From: Stropharia rugosoannulata
Lineage: Eukaryota; Basidiomycota; Agaricomycetes; Agaricales; Strophariaceae
Length of the DNA: 64,000 nucleotides
Direction of reading: 5' to 3'
Assembly (NCBI GenBank): GCA_028532985.1
Contig: JANCIK010000007.1
Coordinates: 2,294,001 to 2,358,000 of the forward strand
Within the stretch, counting starts at the first letter, position 1. Every line of letters starts with the position of its first letter. Shown here piece by piece: positions 33,000 to 43,116 of this stretch. The notes below the pieces were generated by a model. The model was given only the letters and a program-made list of their open reading frames with translations, did no database searches and had not been told where the DNA came from. A program made the position numbers and the translations under genes.

Positions 33000-35900
33000 T
33001 TACGGTGAAGATGTAGGAACTGCCGCCTTCCTTCCTCCTCTCCTTTTTTCTTTGTCCAATTCTCCTGCATGAGCTACCGTTGGGTCGTCAATTATTTCTC
33101 TCATTCGCAAGATATAGGCCGGAACTGGTTTCCAAAGACTATTGAAGCGGCTTCCTAGTCGTCGATAGAATGTGGCCATTTTTTGAGCATATGATCTCCC
33201 ACCCTCAGCGTGCATCGCGGTCAAATTCAATTGTTTGAGAAATTCTTCGCCTTTGATCTCCCAATCATTCGCTTTCCATTCCATGAATAGTTGAACGCAT
33301 ATCATTTCTTCTGTTAATATCTGAACCTCCTCGGTAAACCAATGCATTCTTGCCCTTGACTTTGCCCATTCGACGCGAACAGCTGCGGAGAAGTATTGAA
33401 TTACAAGTCTATTATAATCTCTGAGACTGCATACCATCGCAGTAATGACCCTCACCCGGCTTATCAATTCGGTCCAAAGCAGTGGTACGCCATATCCACG
33501 ATATTTCTGTACGCCCCATTGATTGGCCAGGGAGCCCTTGTGATAGATCTCTTATATCATTTTTGGTGAGAGGTAAGTACTCGTTCTTCCAATCCATTTT
33601 GCCTAATAGTGTCCCCAAGCTGAGAAGACTATCATACGCGGCCTTATACTCATCTGCAAATGCTTCTATTTTTTCTTCGACTCCATCTAATGTCGTCTTG
33701 GCTCGTGTGTTGGCAGCTTGACCCCTCACAAATCTATTCTTAGCACCGCGTAGATGCGCCCTGACCTGTAACTGGGCTCGGAGCTCATCCAATGCCTCAC
33801 CGGCTTGTGCAATACGAAGATCGAATTTGATTTGTCGATATTGATTGTCGACGGATAACTGGCTTTTGATTTGAGAAGGGAGCCAGAGTGGAATATTGTA
33901 TGCCTTGACTTCTTTCGAGGGATCTAAAGCCCTTAGGAACGTATCTCGTATGCATATTACCCCTGGCATGTATAGAGCTTGAAACTTGGAAAAGCTTTCA
34001 ATTTTCCGCAGAAGTGTATTGCCACGTAAGATGGCCTTGGTGTGCTGACGATCCCGGGCATGAGCCCACAACTTCGAGCACAGTCGTTTATAAACATGCC
34101 TACCAAGAGTTCATCAACATTGTTGTAAGAAAGCATGAGTACACTTACTGTTCATCCTCCAGATCAATACCTGTTGCAATCAGGACACTCGGTGTAACTC
34201 TGTCATCCAATGACATGTCCTTTCCGACCGCAAGCATCCTCTTTTCGTCCTCAGCGAGTTGCCTGCGAACTGCAGCCTGCGTTGGACCTTGATCAATGTA
34301 AGTAGTTGATAAGTAGTCAATATAGTAGCCGGTAAGTACCTGTTGTTAGAGTGACAAAAGGATTTGTTTTAGAGTGGTCGGCCTCCCATTCTTCGACGGC
34401 CGTGGTCCATTCAGCGATGTTCTCGGGTGATATCGTCCCCTCTAACTCTTCATGTGCGATAGTATGCTCGGCCATTTGCCTGGCAGCTTCCATCATTTTA
34501 TGTAGTAAGCTTTGACCTGTGCAATAGATTGATCTGGTATTAGTAGCTTGTCTTGCACAAGAGTCAACTTGTAGTTAACACACCAATACCAATAACCTTC
34601 TTGTGATTCATGTCACCGAAGTGGAAGTCTAATGTGTCCCGACAGGAGCCTGGTCCCATCTCCTTTGTACTTGGAGCTAGCGCATTAGAATCTGCCCAAC
34701 CCCTCTCGGAGGCTTCACCATCAGTACAGCCAACATACGGTGTAAGGTTGAAGGAGAACTCGGTTCTACACTGAGAAATGTGCGCGGGAAGATGAAATTT
34801 GGGGACAAGGAATGTGACATTGCGGTTTTGGTCCAGTAAGAAGAAGTTTGGGTCATTGGTGTAGGCTTTCATCTGTTCGCGGACGTGCTTACTCCATTGG
34901 CAAGCAATGTCATAGGCAATCACAACGGTCGTCAGCTCTGAGTCCTTCATAGTTGAATGCATGATGTAGTCGATGTTGCAGTATCTATGCGTAGAGAATT
35001 TGAGTAACAGTATCTCAAATAAATTTGAATTACCTTTCACCGCGCTGCAGTTGAGCAACAGAAAGTGGACGTTTCATGTCGTGCCGTGAGCAAACAACTG
35101 CGGCGATTCCTGTAGCGGCAAGTCCCTCCCCTGGCTTGGTCTGCGATAAATTCACAGCGTCATGTCTTGAGCATGTGCTTTTCTGTTACAATGCCAATCA
35201 GTGAGGCCGAATTACGGTTAAAGAAATAAGACTGACAGGTTCCAACTCTTTAACGTAGGTTGCTAAGTGGTGACGATACAAATTCTCTTCGACAAAGTAA
35301 GAGTACCCGTGACTAAGGCCGGGGTCTGCCTCATGACTTGAATTGTTGTTCCGTCTGCAACGGAAATTCGCATCGGTGGATATAAATAGTGTGTTTAGAT
35401 ATCTGCGGTGCCTGAGTGAGTACATAATACATCACCTCGATTATTGACACTCACTGTTGCTCTGCTGGCCGCTCCTTCCAGTTCTGGGGCATGTTGATTG
35501 TGGGGCGAGGGCAAGCCGGACATAACATGGCACACTCGCCCATCTTTGTTCCGGATACTCCCTCGGCAGAATGACCTCTTCCTCCTCGCTTCAACATCTT
35601 CAAATGCCTCCATTCATGGGCCATCCTGATGAACGCTGGATATCGGTCCTGGATAAGTGTATTAGTGAGTACCATTTATTTGCTTATTTGATGTATTCAC
35701 TTACAGGTGGGGGTCCCAATCCAGTGTTATCAGTCAGCCGACTAAGTGTCTGGTAGAATTGATATGCAGACATCTTACTTTCATATGACAGCATTGAGAA
35801 ATGGTCGAGTACGGCAATGGTCGCACAGGTCTTTGGTGACTTGACTGTGGCCGGAAAAAGGTACGAACAAATCAACTGAATTGTCGATAATTGACTGTCC

Positions 35901-36791
35901 TTTCCACATCCACAGAAGTCAATGGAGATTTGATGGATTCCATTGACGTGCAGAACAGTGAAGTTGTCACCAGCACAGCAGATAGGGTTCCCGCATGGCT
36001 CCCCTCGAGGATGCCCGAGCTGAAATCGAAGACCTAGCTCCTTCAGAGATACTTTCTCAAAGAAGGTGCCATTCCATTGCTGGTACACCAGACATATCGG
36101 TCAAGCTGAGTACACTTCTTTAGTTTTGTTAAAGGCTCTGGCTCACCTGAATTCTATGCAAGAACAACGTCTGGTGTGATTTCACCATGCAATCGGCGCA
36201 CAACATCTCGCGGCTAAAGCACTCTATGCATTGGAATATCCCAGTATCTTCTGCATGACACAATGAACACTGATCCTGAGCCCAGGGACTCCTTCCATCT
36301 AGCCCTATTAATTCCTGCAGAAACCGATCAGTCTGAGGGACGAAGTCGCGCAGAGCTTGGTCCTGTAATTTATCGCCCTTGAATATACTCATTTAATTAA
36401 ACCTCGCAGATGAACGTACCCCTTGATCCCGTACCCTTCCCAACTTCTCAAAGGACTCGGTGCTCCTTAAATGGTCGATGTACTCTTGATCGAGTAGGCT
36501 AACATCAAGAATATCTTCCTCATGTGTTTGACTTATATCCACATCGGCCTCTATCTCATTGAAGCCCTCGACCATAGCGGAAGTATCGTCTGTCATTGAA
36601 GAGACATTGTTTTTGTGCTGAGCAACGGCTGCTGTCTGTATTGAAGACGATGATCTTGACATCCTGCCAGCGCTATCCAAGGAGAATTCGGTGTATGTGA
36701 AGCGTTTTACCACATTTTCTGTCGCAAGATGGGGTGCTTTGTAGAATGTAAGAGTTGCTTCTTTCTTGTTCTTCTTTGTTCCCTTGGGCAT
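33000..36791 (-). CDS. KDZ (Kyakuja-Dileera-Zisupton) transposase, 11 exons
   Basis: Exons on the minus strand: 36791-36420, 36362-36147, 36079-35705, 35648-35455, 35402-35237, 35182-35034, 34984-34584, 34516-34340, 34288-34149, 34099-33456, 33382-33000. All introns are 45-75 bases with GT..AG ends. The protein (about 1060-1070 residues) has an N-terminal CxC2-like zinc region (CSLCHAED...CIECF...CADC...H). The family's DRYPAFIRMAHEWRHLK and CPACPRPTINMP motifs follow. The RNase H-fold core has STDANFRCRR, GLAATGIAAVVCSRHD, YDIACQW and DGEASERGWAD, supplying the acidic catalytic residues. The end carries RVEWAKSRARMHW. It should cut and rejoin the element's inverted repeats. Exon 9 from its first acceptor carries one extra base near 34,260 and hits a stop; an acceptor 25 bases downstream (TTCGCAG) keeps the frame. 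Confidence 0.88.
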
Positions 36792-36994
36792 TTTTTGCTT
36801 ATACTACAAACAGACTGTTTATGGCGCAAAGTAGTGGGGAACGTCTGTGGTAAAGCCCAAGTGACGTAATGACTTGCATGCTTTCGTGTTCTTCCGCTAG
36901 TAGTCCAGTCTTGCACGATGCTGCTCTTCAAGTCCGCGGCTTAGTTTATCTTCCAGTACCCCATCATACTGATTAATCCCGCTATCTTCTCAAC

Positions 36995-37747
36995 ATGCTT
37001 GAACCAAGTTTGAAGTATGAGTCGCCACGCAAAGTATCATATCGAAACCGAGTGTATGGAGGGTCAAAAGCAGGCAACAAAACAGTACTACAAGACCGAG
37101 AGGTGCGTCGAACAGCTATGAATCCTCTTTCTGTGGCTTACGTGTACTCGAGGGGGAAACAATTACGAAGCGAGCAGAACCGCCAGGCTTACCTGCGTCG
37201 CGTTGCTGGCAGGAGCAAGTTAAACCCATCATGGTCTACAATTCCTCGTGCCCTTCGCGCGCAGGCTCGGGGTGAACTACCAGTGCGATCCCATTTTTTT
37301 TGTCGGGAGTTTCGCTGTGGCGGAGAATTACACTTTGACGACCCTCTTGCCATCTGGGACCACTTCCCCCCTTACAATTCGGCCTTCAATCCAATAGGCT
37401 CTGGAGGTATAGAAGCAATAGTAGAAATGGTCCATGGAAGGCGCCTGCGGGAGCAACTGAACTACGAACGCGAGCGCCTAGCGTGCTATGCATCAATGAC
37501 CGACGACGAACTACTGTTGGAGATCGATCGAGCCGTGCATACATATCTTGAGGCCTGGATGGACTTAAAGGAGCGCCTTTCGTTTTTACCTGCTCTGCCG
37601 GTCATGAATCATATCATGGGAAACCACCTTCTGTTTTGGAAAGCTAGACGAGTCATTGTGTTAATTCAAGACTGGAGGGTAGCAAAAAAAGGCCGAGCTC
37701 AAAATTATTTCCAATCACACTACGTACAAAGATGGGCCGTTTACTAG
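36995..37747 (+). CDS. KDZ-borne protein of unknown function, 250 residues
   Basis: A single-exon frame starting 203 bases from the transposase ATG and pointing away from it, so the two share a bidirectional promoter region. The protein is basic at the N terminus (RKVSYRNRVYGG...). It has a central stretch HFFCREFRCGGELHFDDPLAIWDHFPPYN, an acidic helical part (MTDDELLLEIDRAVHTYLEAW), and a C-terminal basic tail. No domain is recognised. Length, codon use and position inside the KDZ inverted repeats make it a likely cargo or accessory gene rather than chance, but this is inference. Confidence 0.65.
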   Translation: MLEPSLKYESPRKVSYRNRVYGGSKAGNKTVLQDREVRRTAMNPLSVAYVYSRGKQLRSEQNRQAYLRRVAGRSKLNPSWSTIPRALRAQARGELPVRSHFFCREFRCGGELHFDDPLAIWDHFPPYNSAFNPIGSGGIEAIVEMVHGRRLREQLNYERERLACYASMTDDELLLEIDRAVHTYLEAWMDLKERLSFLPALPVMNHIMGNHLLFWKARRVIVLIQDWRVAKKGRAQNYFQSHYVQRWAVY

Positions 37748-38281
37748 GTACACGATGGTAGTCAACTAGTAACTGTTTAGTCGAGCTAACTTGGCGAACC
37801 CGGACCACACAATAGAGTGTCGAATATACTGTATCACATGAATGTAGTCAGTGCATTATACTTACGTCTAAATGATGTTAAATTCATACGGCTTCCGTTG
37901 TACTGAGCCTCGCCATGCTAGAATGATCATCCCGCTCGTTGATTCCACGTTGAATAGGGCAGTGGTCGAACCAGACTACGCATGCCTGTTTGAAAAATAT
38001 CTCCCTCTCTTGGAGAGGTTTATTCGCGATTGTGTTGAACAACGGCATCAGATATTTGAGTGCCTGCATTTCTTGGGGGGTAAATGTCATTTTCTACACA
38101 ACCATATGATTAGCATGAACAACACAATGGTCCGGTAATCTGTGCTCACTGTGTTAAATAAGAACTAAGGGGTTTTTATTTTTGATCCTCAATGCTACCT
38201 TTAAGTAGTTCAATTTGAACTGTACAGTTATTCAAAAAGACTGACTTCCGTGCTTGTTCTATAATTAGATGACCTAGCCGT
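37748..38281. other. Intergenic KDZ sequence up to the Gypsy insertion
   Basis: A 68-codon minus frame (37,884-38,090, TPQEMQALKYLMPLFNTIAN...) is amphipathic and could be a small exon; the overlapping plus frame (37,872-38,138) is weaker. Neither has a partner exon that I can join. The Gypsy element is inserted at 38,281/49,794, in sequence without a visible gene. Confidence 0.35.
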
Positions 38282-39234
38282 TGTGAGGTGCGAAGTTGGG
38301 TAGGACGGGTCTGAAAAGCCTGTCTCTATAGTTCACAATGTGCGAAGGCAATGTGTGTACAACGATAACACGTTGAAAAGGTTTTACTTGTTTTAAAACA
38401 AGGAGCTTCCAGTGTACGAGGTTTAAACAATGGTTTCCGATGCGAACTAGTATGAAGTGTGTAGGTAGAATTTAACCCTGAAGGAAGCTGGAGAAGTACA
38501 GAGATATTCTACTCCTTAAATACCCGTCTGGTTGCCATGCCCAGATGGTTCCATATACATCCACGAAGATCCGACCGCCTGTGCTGTCTTTATCTCGTCG
38601 GAAACCATGCTGCACTACAGCATGCTTCATATCTTGGCCACAAATTTCCTTATCTTCGGAAACCAAGCCCAAGCACAAGAAATCTTCCTGTGGCTGGATC
38701 ATCTCCATGTTCACCCCTAAACATACATCTCCTCCAACCCTCTCTCCACACCTATGTCCCTTGTGTTTGTGTCGAGATTCTTCTTCTCTCTGCTACCACA
38801 CGCCTGCATGTCGTCGGAAACCCTTGCATATCGTCGGAATCCGTTGCCATATTTGTCCCAGGTCGTATGTATGAGTATTTCCATGTGATTGACTCCCTTG
38901 TGGGTCCATAGTTACATCAGATTGTTAATATTGATCTGATGTTGTCGGCATCAGAAGTCCAATATTGCTCTGATGCTGTTATCATTCTTGATCTGCCATT
39001 GAGTTGTAATAACATCTTGAGTCTTCCTTGTGCTTGTCTCTTGTTTCATCATGTACATATTTCATATCTTGCATCTTCATATCTTAGACTTCATATTTCG
39101 TGCTTCTTCTTGTTCTTTCAGTTTCCGATAGTAGTTTCCGATCGTCATGGCGGATATGTTGCTTCTTGTGTATCTATGTTCTGAACCTTATGGTTTTTCA
39201 TGTTTTCACGAGGGGCCAGCCCCAGCCCCTCACA
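38282..39234 (-). repeat. 3' LTR of element 2
   Basis: 953 bases, TGTGAGG...CCTCACA, ungapped match to 48,841-49,793 with one difference. It contains six TTTCCGA/TCGGAAA sites (38,434, 38,598, 38,656, 38,814, 39,122, 39,135). Open frames inside it (up to 124 codons) are duplicated only because the LTR is. Confidence 0.95.
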
Positions 39235-39250
39235 TCTCCCCCCAACTTTT
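39235..39250 (-). other. Polypurine tract of element 2
   Basis: On the minus strand AAAAGTTGGGGGGAGA lies directly before TGTGAGG of the 3' LTR, the expected primer for plus-strand DNA synthesis. It fixes the inner LTR edge and shows that the antisense genes lie inside the element. Confidence 0.85.
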
Positions 39251-39272
39251 AAAACACCACCCTCCTGGGTGG

Positions 39273-39288
39273 TCGGAAACCTATAAAT
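39273..39288 (+). promoter_or_regulatory. TCGGAAA motif plus TATA box of antisense gene A
   Basis: TCGGAAA (39,273-39,279) is followed after two bases by TATAAAT (39,282-39,288), 33 bases before the ATG at 39,321. The side-by-side placement suggests a regulated core promoter on the plus strand. Confidence 0.55.
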
Positions 39289-39320
39289 TTCAGCCAAAAG
39301 CGTCGTCGCCATCAAGCACC

Positions 39321-40064
39321 ATGGACCCCGCAGCAGAAAGAATATTTCGCTCGCTCTGTTTTGCTCCAGGAAACCGAAGCCATGCATTCGTTGTACCAAC
39401 AACCATGCGTGAATTTGCGTTGTCCATCCGTCACCAACATGAAATCCTGTGCCTCGCCATCTACAAGGACATCCGCACACGCAGCGTACGAGAACTGAAC
39501 ATAATCGACCATGCGCAAGTGGGAGCATACGTCCATGATCACCTTGATCACATGGTAAGCCCTCGAACCGTTTCACAGCTGGCCCTGCTAATGATAGCAC
39601 AGCGCTTATTGCTATGCTCTCGTGTCAACATGCGGCCATCAAACGAGCGTGAAATTGAGCATATGATTCCGCCTGAATGCCGCTACCTAAGCGCAAGTGC
39701 CAGACATTTACTGGAGATGTTTCCGATGGAGGAACACGAAGGGTTCGAGTATTGGTCAACCATACTGCGGTTCATGGCGCTATATGCTGAGGACACCGCC
39801 GATGCAACCAAAGAAAACCAAGTCGACTTCAAAGAATTTAATGAACTGGACAGCAACAGTCAGTGGTGGATACAGTTTTCAAACCGTGTCAAAGCCGAAG
39901 ACCCCCTTGAAGAGCACCTGCCCGCATTCAGGCCAGCCGCAACACCTGAAGACACATCGGATATCGAAGAAATCCCAGCGGCGATCTTTCATCTTCAAAC
40001 GGCTGTGCCCTCCCAGCGTCCACATGCCAGATTCCGAACATCGGTGCAAGAGATGGATATATAA
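39321..40064 (+). CDS. Antisense gene A of element 2, unknown function
   Basis: 247 residues from MDPAAERIFRSL to ...SVQEMDI. The frame remains open upstream into the LTR, but the ATG at 39,321 is preferred because it follows a TATA box and a pyrimidine-rich leader. The segment 39,555-39,602 (GTAAGC...CTAAT...CACAG, 48 bases, a multiple of three) is a plausible retained or removed intron. The protein is mostly helical, with an acidic C-terminal third (EDTADATKENQVDFKEF, PEDTSDIEEIP). I recognise no domain. It runs opposite to gag-pol, between the polypurine tract and pol, and is tightly packed against gene B (38 bases). Confidence 0.6.
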   Translation: MDPAAERIFRSLCFAPGNRSHAFVVPTTMREFALSIRHQHEILCLAIYKDIRTRSVRELNIIDHAQVGAYVHDHLDHMVSPRTVSQLALLMIAQRLLLCSRVNMRPSNEREIEHMIPPECRYLSASARHLLEMFPMEEHEGFEYWSTILRFMALYAEDTADATKENQVDFKEFNELDSNSQWWIQFSNRVKAEDPLEEHLPAFRPAATPEDTSDIEEIPAAIFHLQTAVPSQRPHARFRTSVQEMDI

Positions 40065-40066
40065 AG
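40058..40066 (+). promoter_or_regulatory. TATA-like box of antisense gene B
   Basis: TATATAAAG overlaps the stop codon of gene A and lies about 40 bases before the ATG of gene B. Confidence 0.4.
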
Positions 40067-40102
40067 CGTAGAGCACTAGTAGATAGTTCCGTAGCACCCA
40101 CA

Positions 40103-40591
40103 ATGCAAGCACCTTTGCGTCTATATCTTCAATCCTTAGTGCTTGAGTTGCCCACCGATCTAAACGATTTCCGATCGCGATTTCCGATCCCATACGTCTT
40201 CAAACATTGCCTTGATCCCTTCGTCGACGCCCTAGAATACAAATACACACAAATACTCCAGCTTGACACACCCAACCTGCAACCTGTCATAAATGATCTC
40301 CGGTCCTTCTTGTTCCTAGGACAGACCATAGCAGTACGCAGCTTCTTCAGATGACGTGCCGCCCTAACACAAGCACAGTATATTGCATGGCATGGTCGTC
40401 AGCATGTAGCCATACATCGGTCACCTGTCGAGCAAATCACCATGGTCGAATTGAGGGTGTTAATGCGTATGCGATACATGACAATGACATTTGGATACAC
40501 CGGGCACAAGATTCCCGAAATCAAGGAGCGCATGGACGACGTTTTCTTCCAGTATCAACAGGCATGTGTGTGCAGAGTAGGCGACCCATAA
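40103..40591 (+). pseudogene. Antisense gene B of element 2, with an in-frame TGA
   Basis: The frame from ATG 40,103 reads MQAPLRLYLQSLVLELP... AVRSFFR, meets TGA at 40,352-40,354, then continues in the same frame with equally protein-like sequence (RAALTQAQYIAW ... IPEIKERMDDVFFQYQQ) to a stop at 40,591. It is 163 codons in all. The sequence is FFR-TGA-R, so a C-to-T change in CGA would create it. It may be a recent null allele, a read-through codon (TGA followed by C), or the end of a shorter 83-residue protein. No domain is recognised. Two TTTCCGA sites (near 40,158-40,176) lie inside its coding sequence. Confidence 0.5.
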
Positions 40592-40695
40592 CCAACAACC
40601 GGCGGTCGGAAATTAGCTAGATAATCTCCAGACAAGTGACATGTATCCATGCGTCCAGATCGTCCAATGCCAAGCAACCCAGCGCCTGAAATCCG

Positions 40696-40704
40696 CATAA
40701 AAGG
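40696..40704 (+). promoter_or_regulatory. TATA-like box of antisense gene C
   Basis: CATAAAAGG lies 39 bases before the ATG at 40,735, the same spacing as in genes A and B. Confidence 0.4.
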
Positions 40705-40734
40705 AAAGGCAACTGGTCTGTCCAAACACCAGAA

Positions 40735-41245
40735 ATGAGCACCACCACTCGATTCACCGCATTATTGACCACAGCTGTGAAAAATCCAACGGACATCATG
40801 CAGGTCCTAGAGCATGCCATTCGGCCCACCATAGACCAATTGTTATCCGATCAAATGCTACCTCGTTCCGCAGCAGACACGATGGAAACACATCGGACAC
40901 TTGCCGCCCTATGCCATTACGTTGTAAGTTGTCCCACTTGACCTGTTGAAATCAAACCCAATTGACAATCCATATTCTGCACAGAATGACCATTTTGAAG
41001 ATCACATATCCGCGAAACAATTCCGACCCCGGTCATCGTGGACATTACTCTTGCTTCGCCGGATCATGAGCGAATACGGAGCCGTTCTTGTAGACAGCGA
41101 GCAGGATAAGGCATTAAGCCTACTCAAAGCAGCTGAGAAGCAGTCGCAAGGTTTCCGCCACTGCTACTTGTGCGAGACTGACTTCACCATAGATGGAGTA
41201 GAGAGATGGAGGGACTGGATTGAGAGACAAGCCAATCAGCCGTAG
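40735..41245 (+). CDS. Antisense gene C of element 2, two exons
   Basis: Exon 1 is 40,735-40,923 (MSTTTRFTALLTTAVKNPTD...LCHYV); the intron 40,924-40,984 is GTAAGT...CACAG, 61 bases; exon 2 is 40,985-41,245 (NDHFEDHISAKQFRP...ERQANQP). The total is 149 residues. The intron is phase 0 with consensus ends and contains stops, so the splice is well supported. Exon 2 has CYLCETDF, which could be half of a zinc site. No family is recognised. A spliced gene lying antisense in a retroelement cannot be maintained by reverse transcription of its own mRNA, so it must travel as part of the full-length gag-pol RNA, in which its introns are in reverse and are not removed. Confidence 0.65.
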
Positions 41246-41863
41246 ATACACTGCTCATAGATGTAAACCCATTATAATAGATTTCCGCACACAATTTTGA
41301 CGCTGTCATATGATGCCGAAAGGGGCCGAATGAAAATGAAAGATGCCGAAGTAAGACTGAACATGCCGCCCAGCTTACACATGCGCCATCACAGCCGAAA
41401 ATGCCAGTTGAAAACTCCGCGGTGGCCCAGAACATTGCCGCAACAACAACCTGACAGCAGACCAAAGAGGTATTGCCATTTCCTAAAGCAGCACGGCATG
41501 TCACCATAAACCCGGCGCCATCACGCTGTCATACTTGATTAGGCAACGCCGCTTTCCAGAACAAGAGCCACGGTGATTTCCGACCTAAAAATAGAAAATC
41601 CGAACAAGATTCGCGTCGAAGTTATCGCAGTTCCAGTAAAGGCATCCCAATTGTCCAACATACAGGACCGAGTCATAGAGAAGAATCCACAGCATTCTAT
41701 CGGTTTCTTCATAATGCCATCTGCGCATGATGCTGTACCCAGTCCAAGCTAGCCGATATCCGAAAACGTGCAGAACCACAGTCCTAGAAGAATATAAAAG
41801 CCCGCCCATTCCACTCATACTTTCACCATTCTTTCCTTCCCTCCTCCATCTCCCTTCCCAATA
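41246..41863. other. Promoter region of antisense gene D
   Basis: No convincing gene; a 70-codon frame (41,297-41,509) is low-complexity. It contains one TTTCCGA (41,578), the TATA box of gene D, and a pyrimidine-rich leader (41,821-41,863). Confidence 0.45.
41793..41800 (+). promoter_or_regulatory. TATA box of antisense gene D
   Basis: TATAAAAG, 64 bases before the ATG at 41,864, followed by a CT-rich stretch typical of fungal leaders. Confidence 0.6.
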
Positions 41864-42859
41864 ATGCCTCCTCGTCGTACCGCTCGTCCTGCGTCTACAC
41901 ACGAAGTCGATATGCGCTGGGCCGCCCCTCAAATCCTTGGTCTCGCCGAAGGATGGTACGAATACGAGCAAGTAAGTAGCCATGGAGTATTGAATGTCTG
42001 TTTTATTAACCATTGATCCAGATATGTTCTTGGTGCAAAAATCACCCCGGTTACATGTGTACCTTGCGCTACACACCTCGCTGGAGCAGGGCGTGTACCA
42101 ACTGCAAGGTTGACAAAAAGAATTGCAGCAATAATACTGCCGAATGTGTAAGTTTCAGGTAATTGTTTTCAGTCGTTTTTCATGCTGATAACTTCATCCG
42201 TAATTTAGAAACAACACCCGGGCGACTTCTTGACTCGCGCCCTAGCTGGTAGCGACTTCTCATACGACCGACGGTCCTGTACCGTCCACCCAGATCCCGA
42301 AGAAGAAAGTGATGACAAGAGCGACAGCAACCAGGACGACGATGACGAGGAAGTAGACGAACTCGAAGAAAATGACGAGGACAACACAGCAGCCCTCCAC
42401 GACGCGCCCACGAGCCCTATGCGCATTGAGGATGACGGCCCTCTTCCCTATTACGACGCTATGCACGCTTTCGAGTACACAGATTCCATCGTCGCGAATC
42501 AAAAGGATGTTGGCGAAGGAACCTCAGGTAAGTAATTGCAATTTCCTATCATCGACAGATTTCGGCAACCGTATTGTACAGGTATTACGTGTTCAAGCCC
42601 CAGCACGAGTACTAGCGGTCCTGTCGAAGGTTTACCATCGTATGCGCCATATACACAGTTGGTGCGAGATTTCCGCGAATGGCAAACGACTGCCAACCCG
42701 ACAAATGGGCTTGAAGAGCTGGACGACCTCTGCAACAGAAACTTGCGACATTATTCCGATATGGAAAATCGACTTCGCAATCTGGTGGAATTATCGATGG
42801 AGCGCATTGAGGAGATCCGTAAAATGTCCGGGGAAGTCAAAAGGTTCCGTAGGAAGTAA
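41864..42859 (+). CDS. Antisense gene D of element 2: Zn2Cys6-like, acidic, coiled-coil protein
   Basis: Four exons: 41,864-41,971, 42,022-42,147, 42,209-42,527, 42,582-42,859. Introns are 50, 61 and 54 bases with GTAAGT donors. The 276-residue protein has cysteines at 38, 41, 49, 61, 64, 71 and 78. The first six are spaced C-x2-C-x7-C-x11-C-x2-C-x6-C, within one residue of the fungal Zn2Cys6 pattern, and CTNCKVDKKNC resembles the basic half-site. Residues 107-137 are almost all Asp/Glu/Ser, like an activation domain. The last 50 residues (NRNLRHYSDMENRLRNLVEL...) form a predicted coiled coil with a basic end. This is the plan of a DNA-binding regulator. Zn2Cys6 proteins usually contact CGG, which lies within TCGGAAA, the motif enriched throughout this element. 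Function is inferred. Confidence 0.7.
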
Positions 42860-42938
42860 AAGGGATTATATGTATTTCTTCTTGTCGTATTTCCTTTCAC
42901 CCTTCGTCGGAAACCAGTTGTCATAATATCTTGTAATC

Positions 42939-42944
42939 AATAAA
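42939..42944 (+). terminator. Polyadenylation signal of gene D
   Basis: AATAAA 80 bases after the gene D stop, in an AT-rich stretch between the convergent 3' ends of gene D and pol. Confidence 0.5.
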
Positions 42945-43029
42945 TTGTCTTGGCCATGCATATTTTAGTTTGACAACCATAATTTCATAATCTTGTAAAA
43001 AACAGAAACATAACCTAAAGGAAAAAGAG

Positions 43030-43035
43030 TTTATT
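43030..43035 (-). terminator. Polyadenylation-like signal after pol
   Basis: AATAAA on the minus strand, 82 bases beyond the pol stop. If used it would end gag-pol transcripts before the antisense genes; full-length genomic RNA must read past it to the 3' LTR. Confidence 0.35.
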
Positions 43036-43116
43036 TAACAAATGAGAAGAAATGAACTTGAAACTGTTGAAGCTCCAATAAGAAATTTAAGTTGTGTAAG
43101 TGTTTTCGGAAACTTG

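Noticed and set aside
36995..37747. TET/JBP dioxygenase carried by the KDZ element
   Set aside because: TET/JBP genes are known KDZ companions, but this ORF lacks the HxD...H iron-binding pattern and no other frame in the element shows it.
38472..39184. Open frames of 80-124 codons inside the LTRs (repeated at 49,031-49,743)
   Set aside because: They are duplicated only because the LTR is duplicated; they overlap each other on both strands and have no family features.
40351..40620. Alternative 89-codon frame after an assumed intron in antisense gene B
   Set aside because: It needs a weak GTCATA donor, and its sequence is less protein-like than the frame that continues past the TGA.
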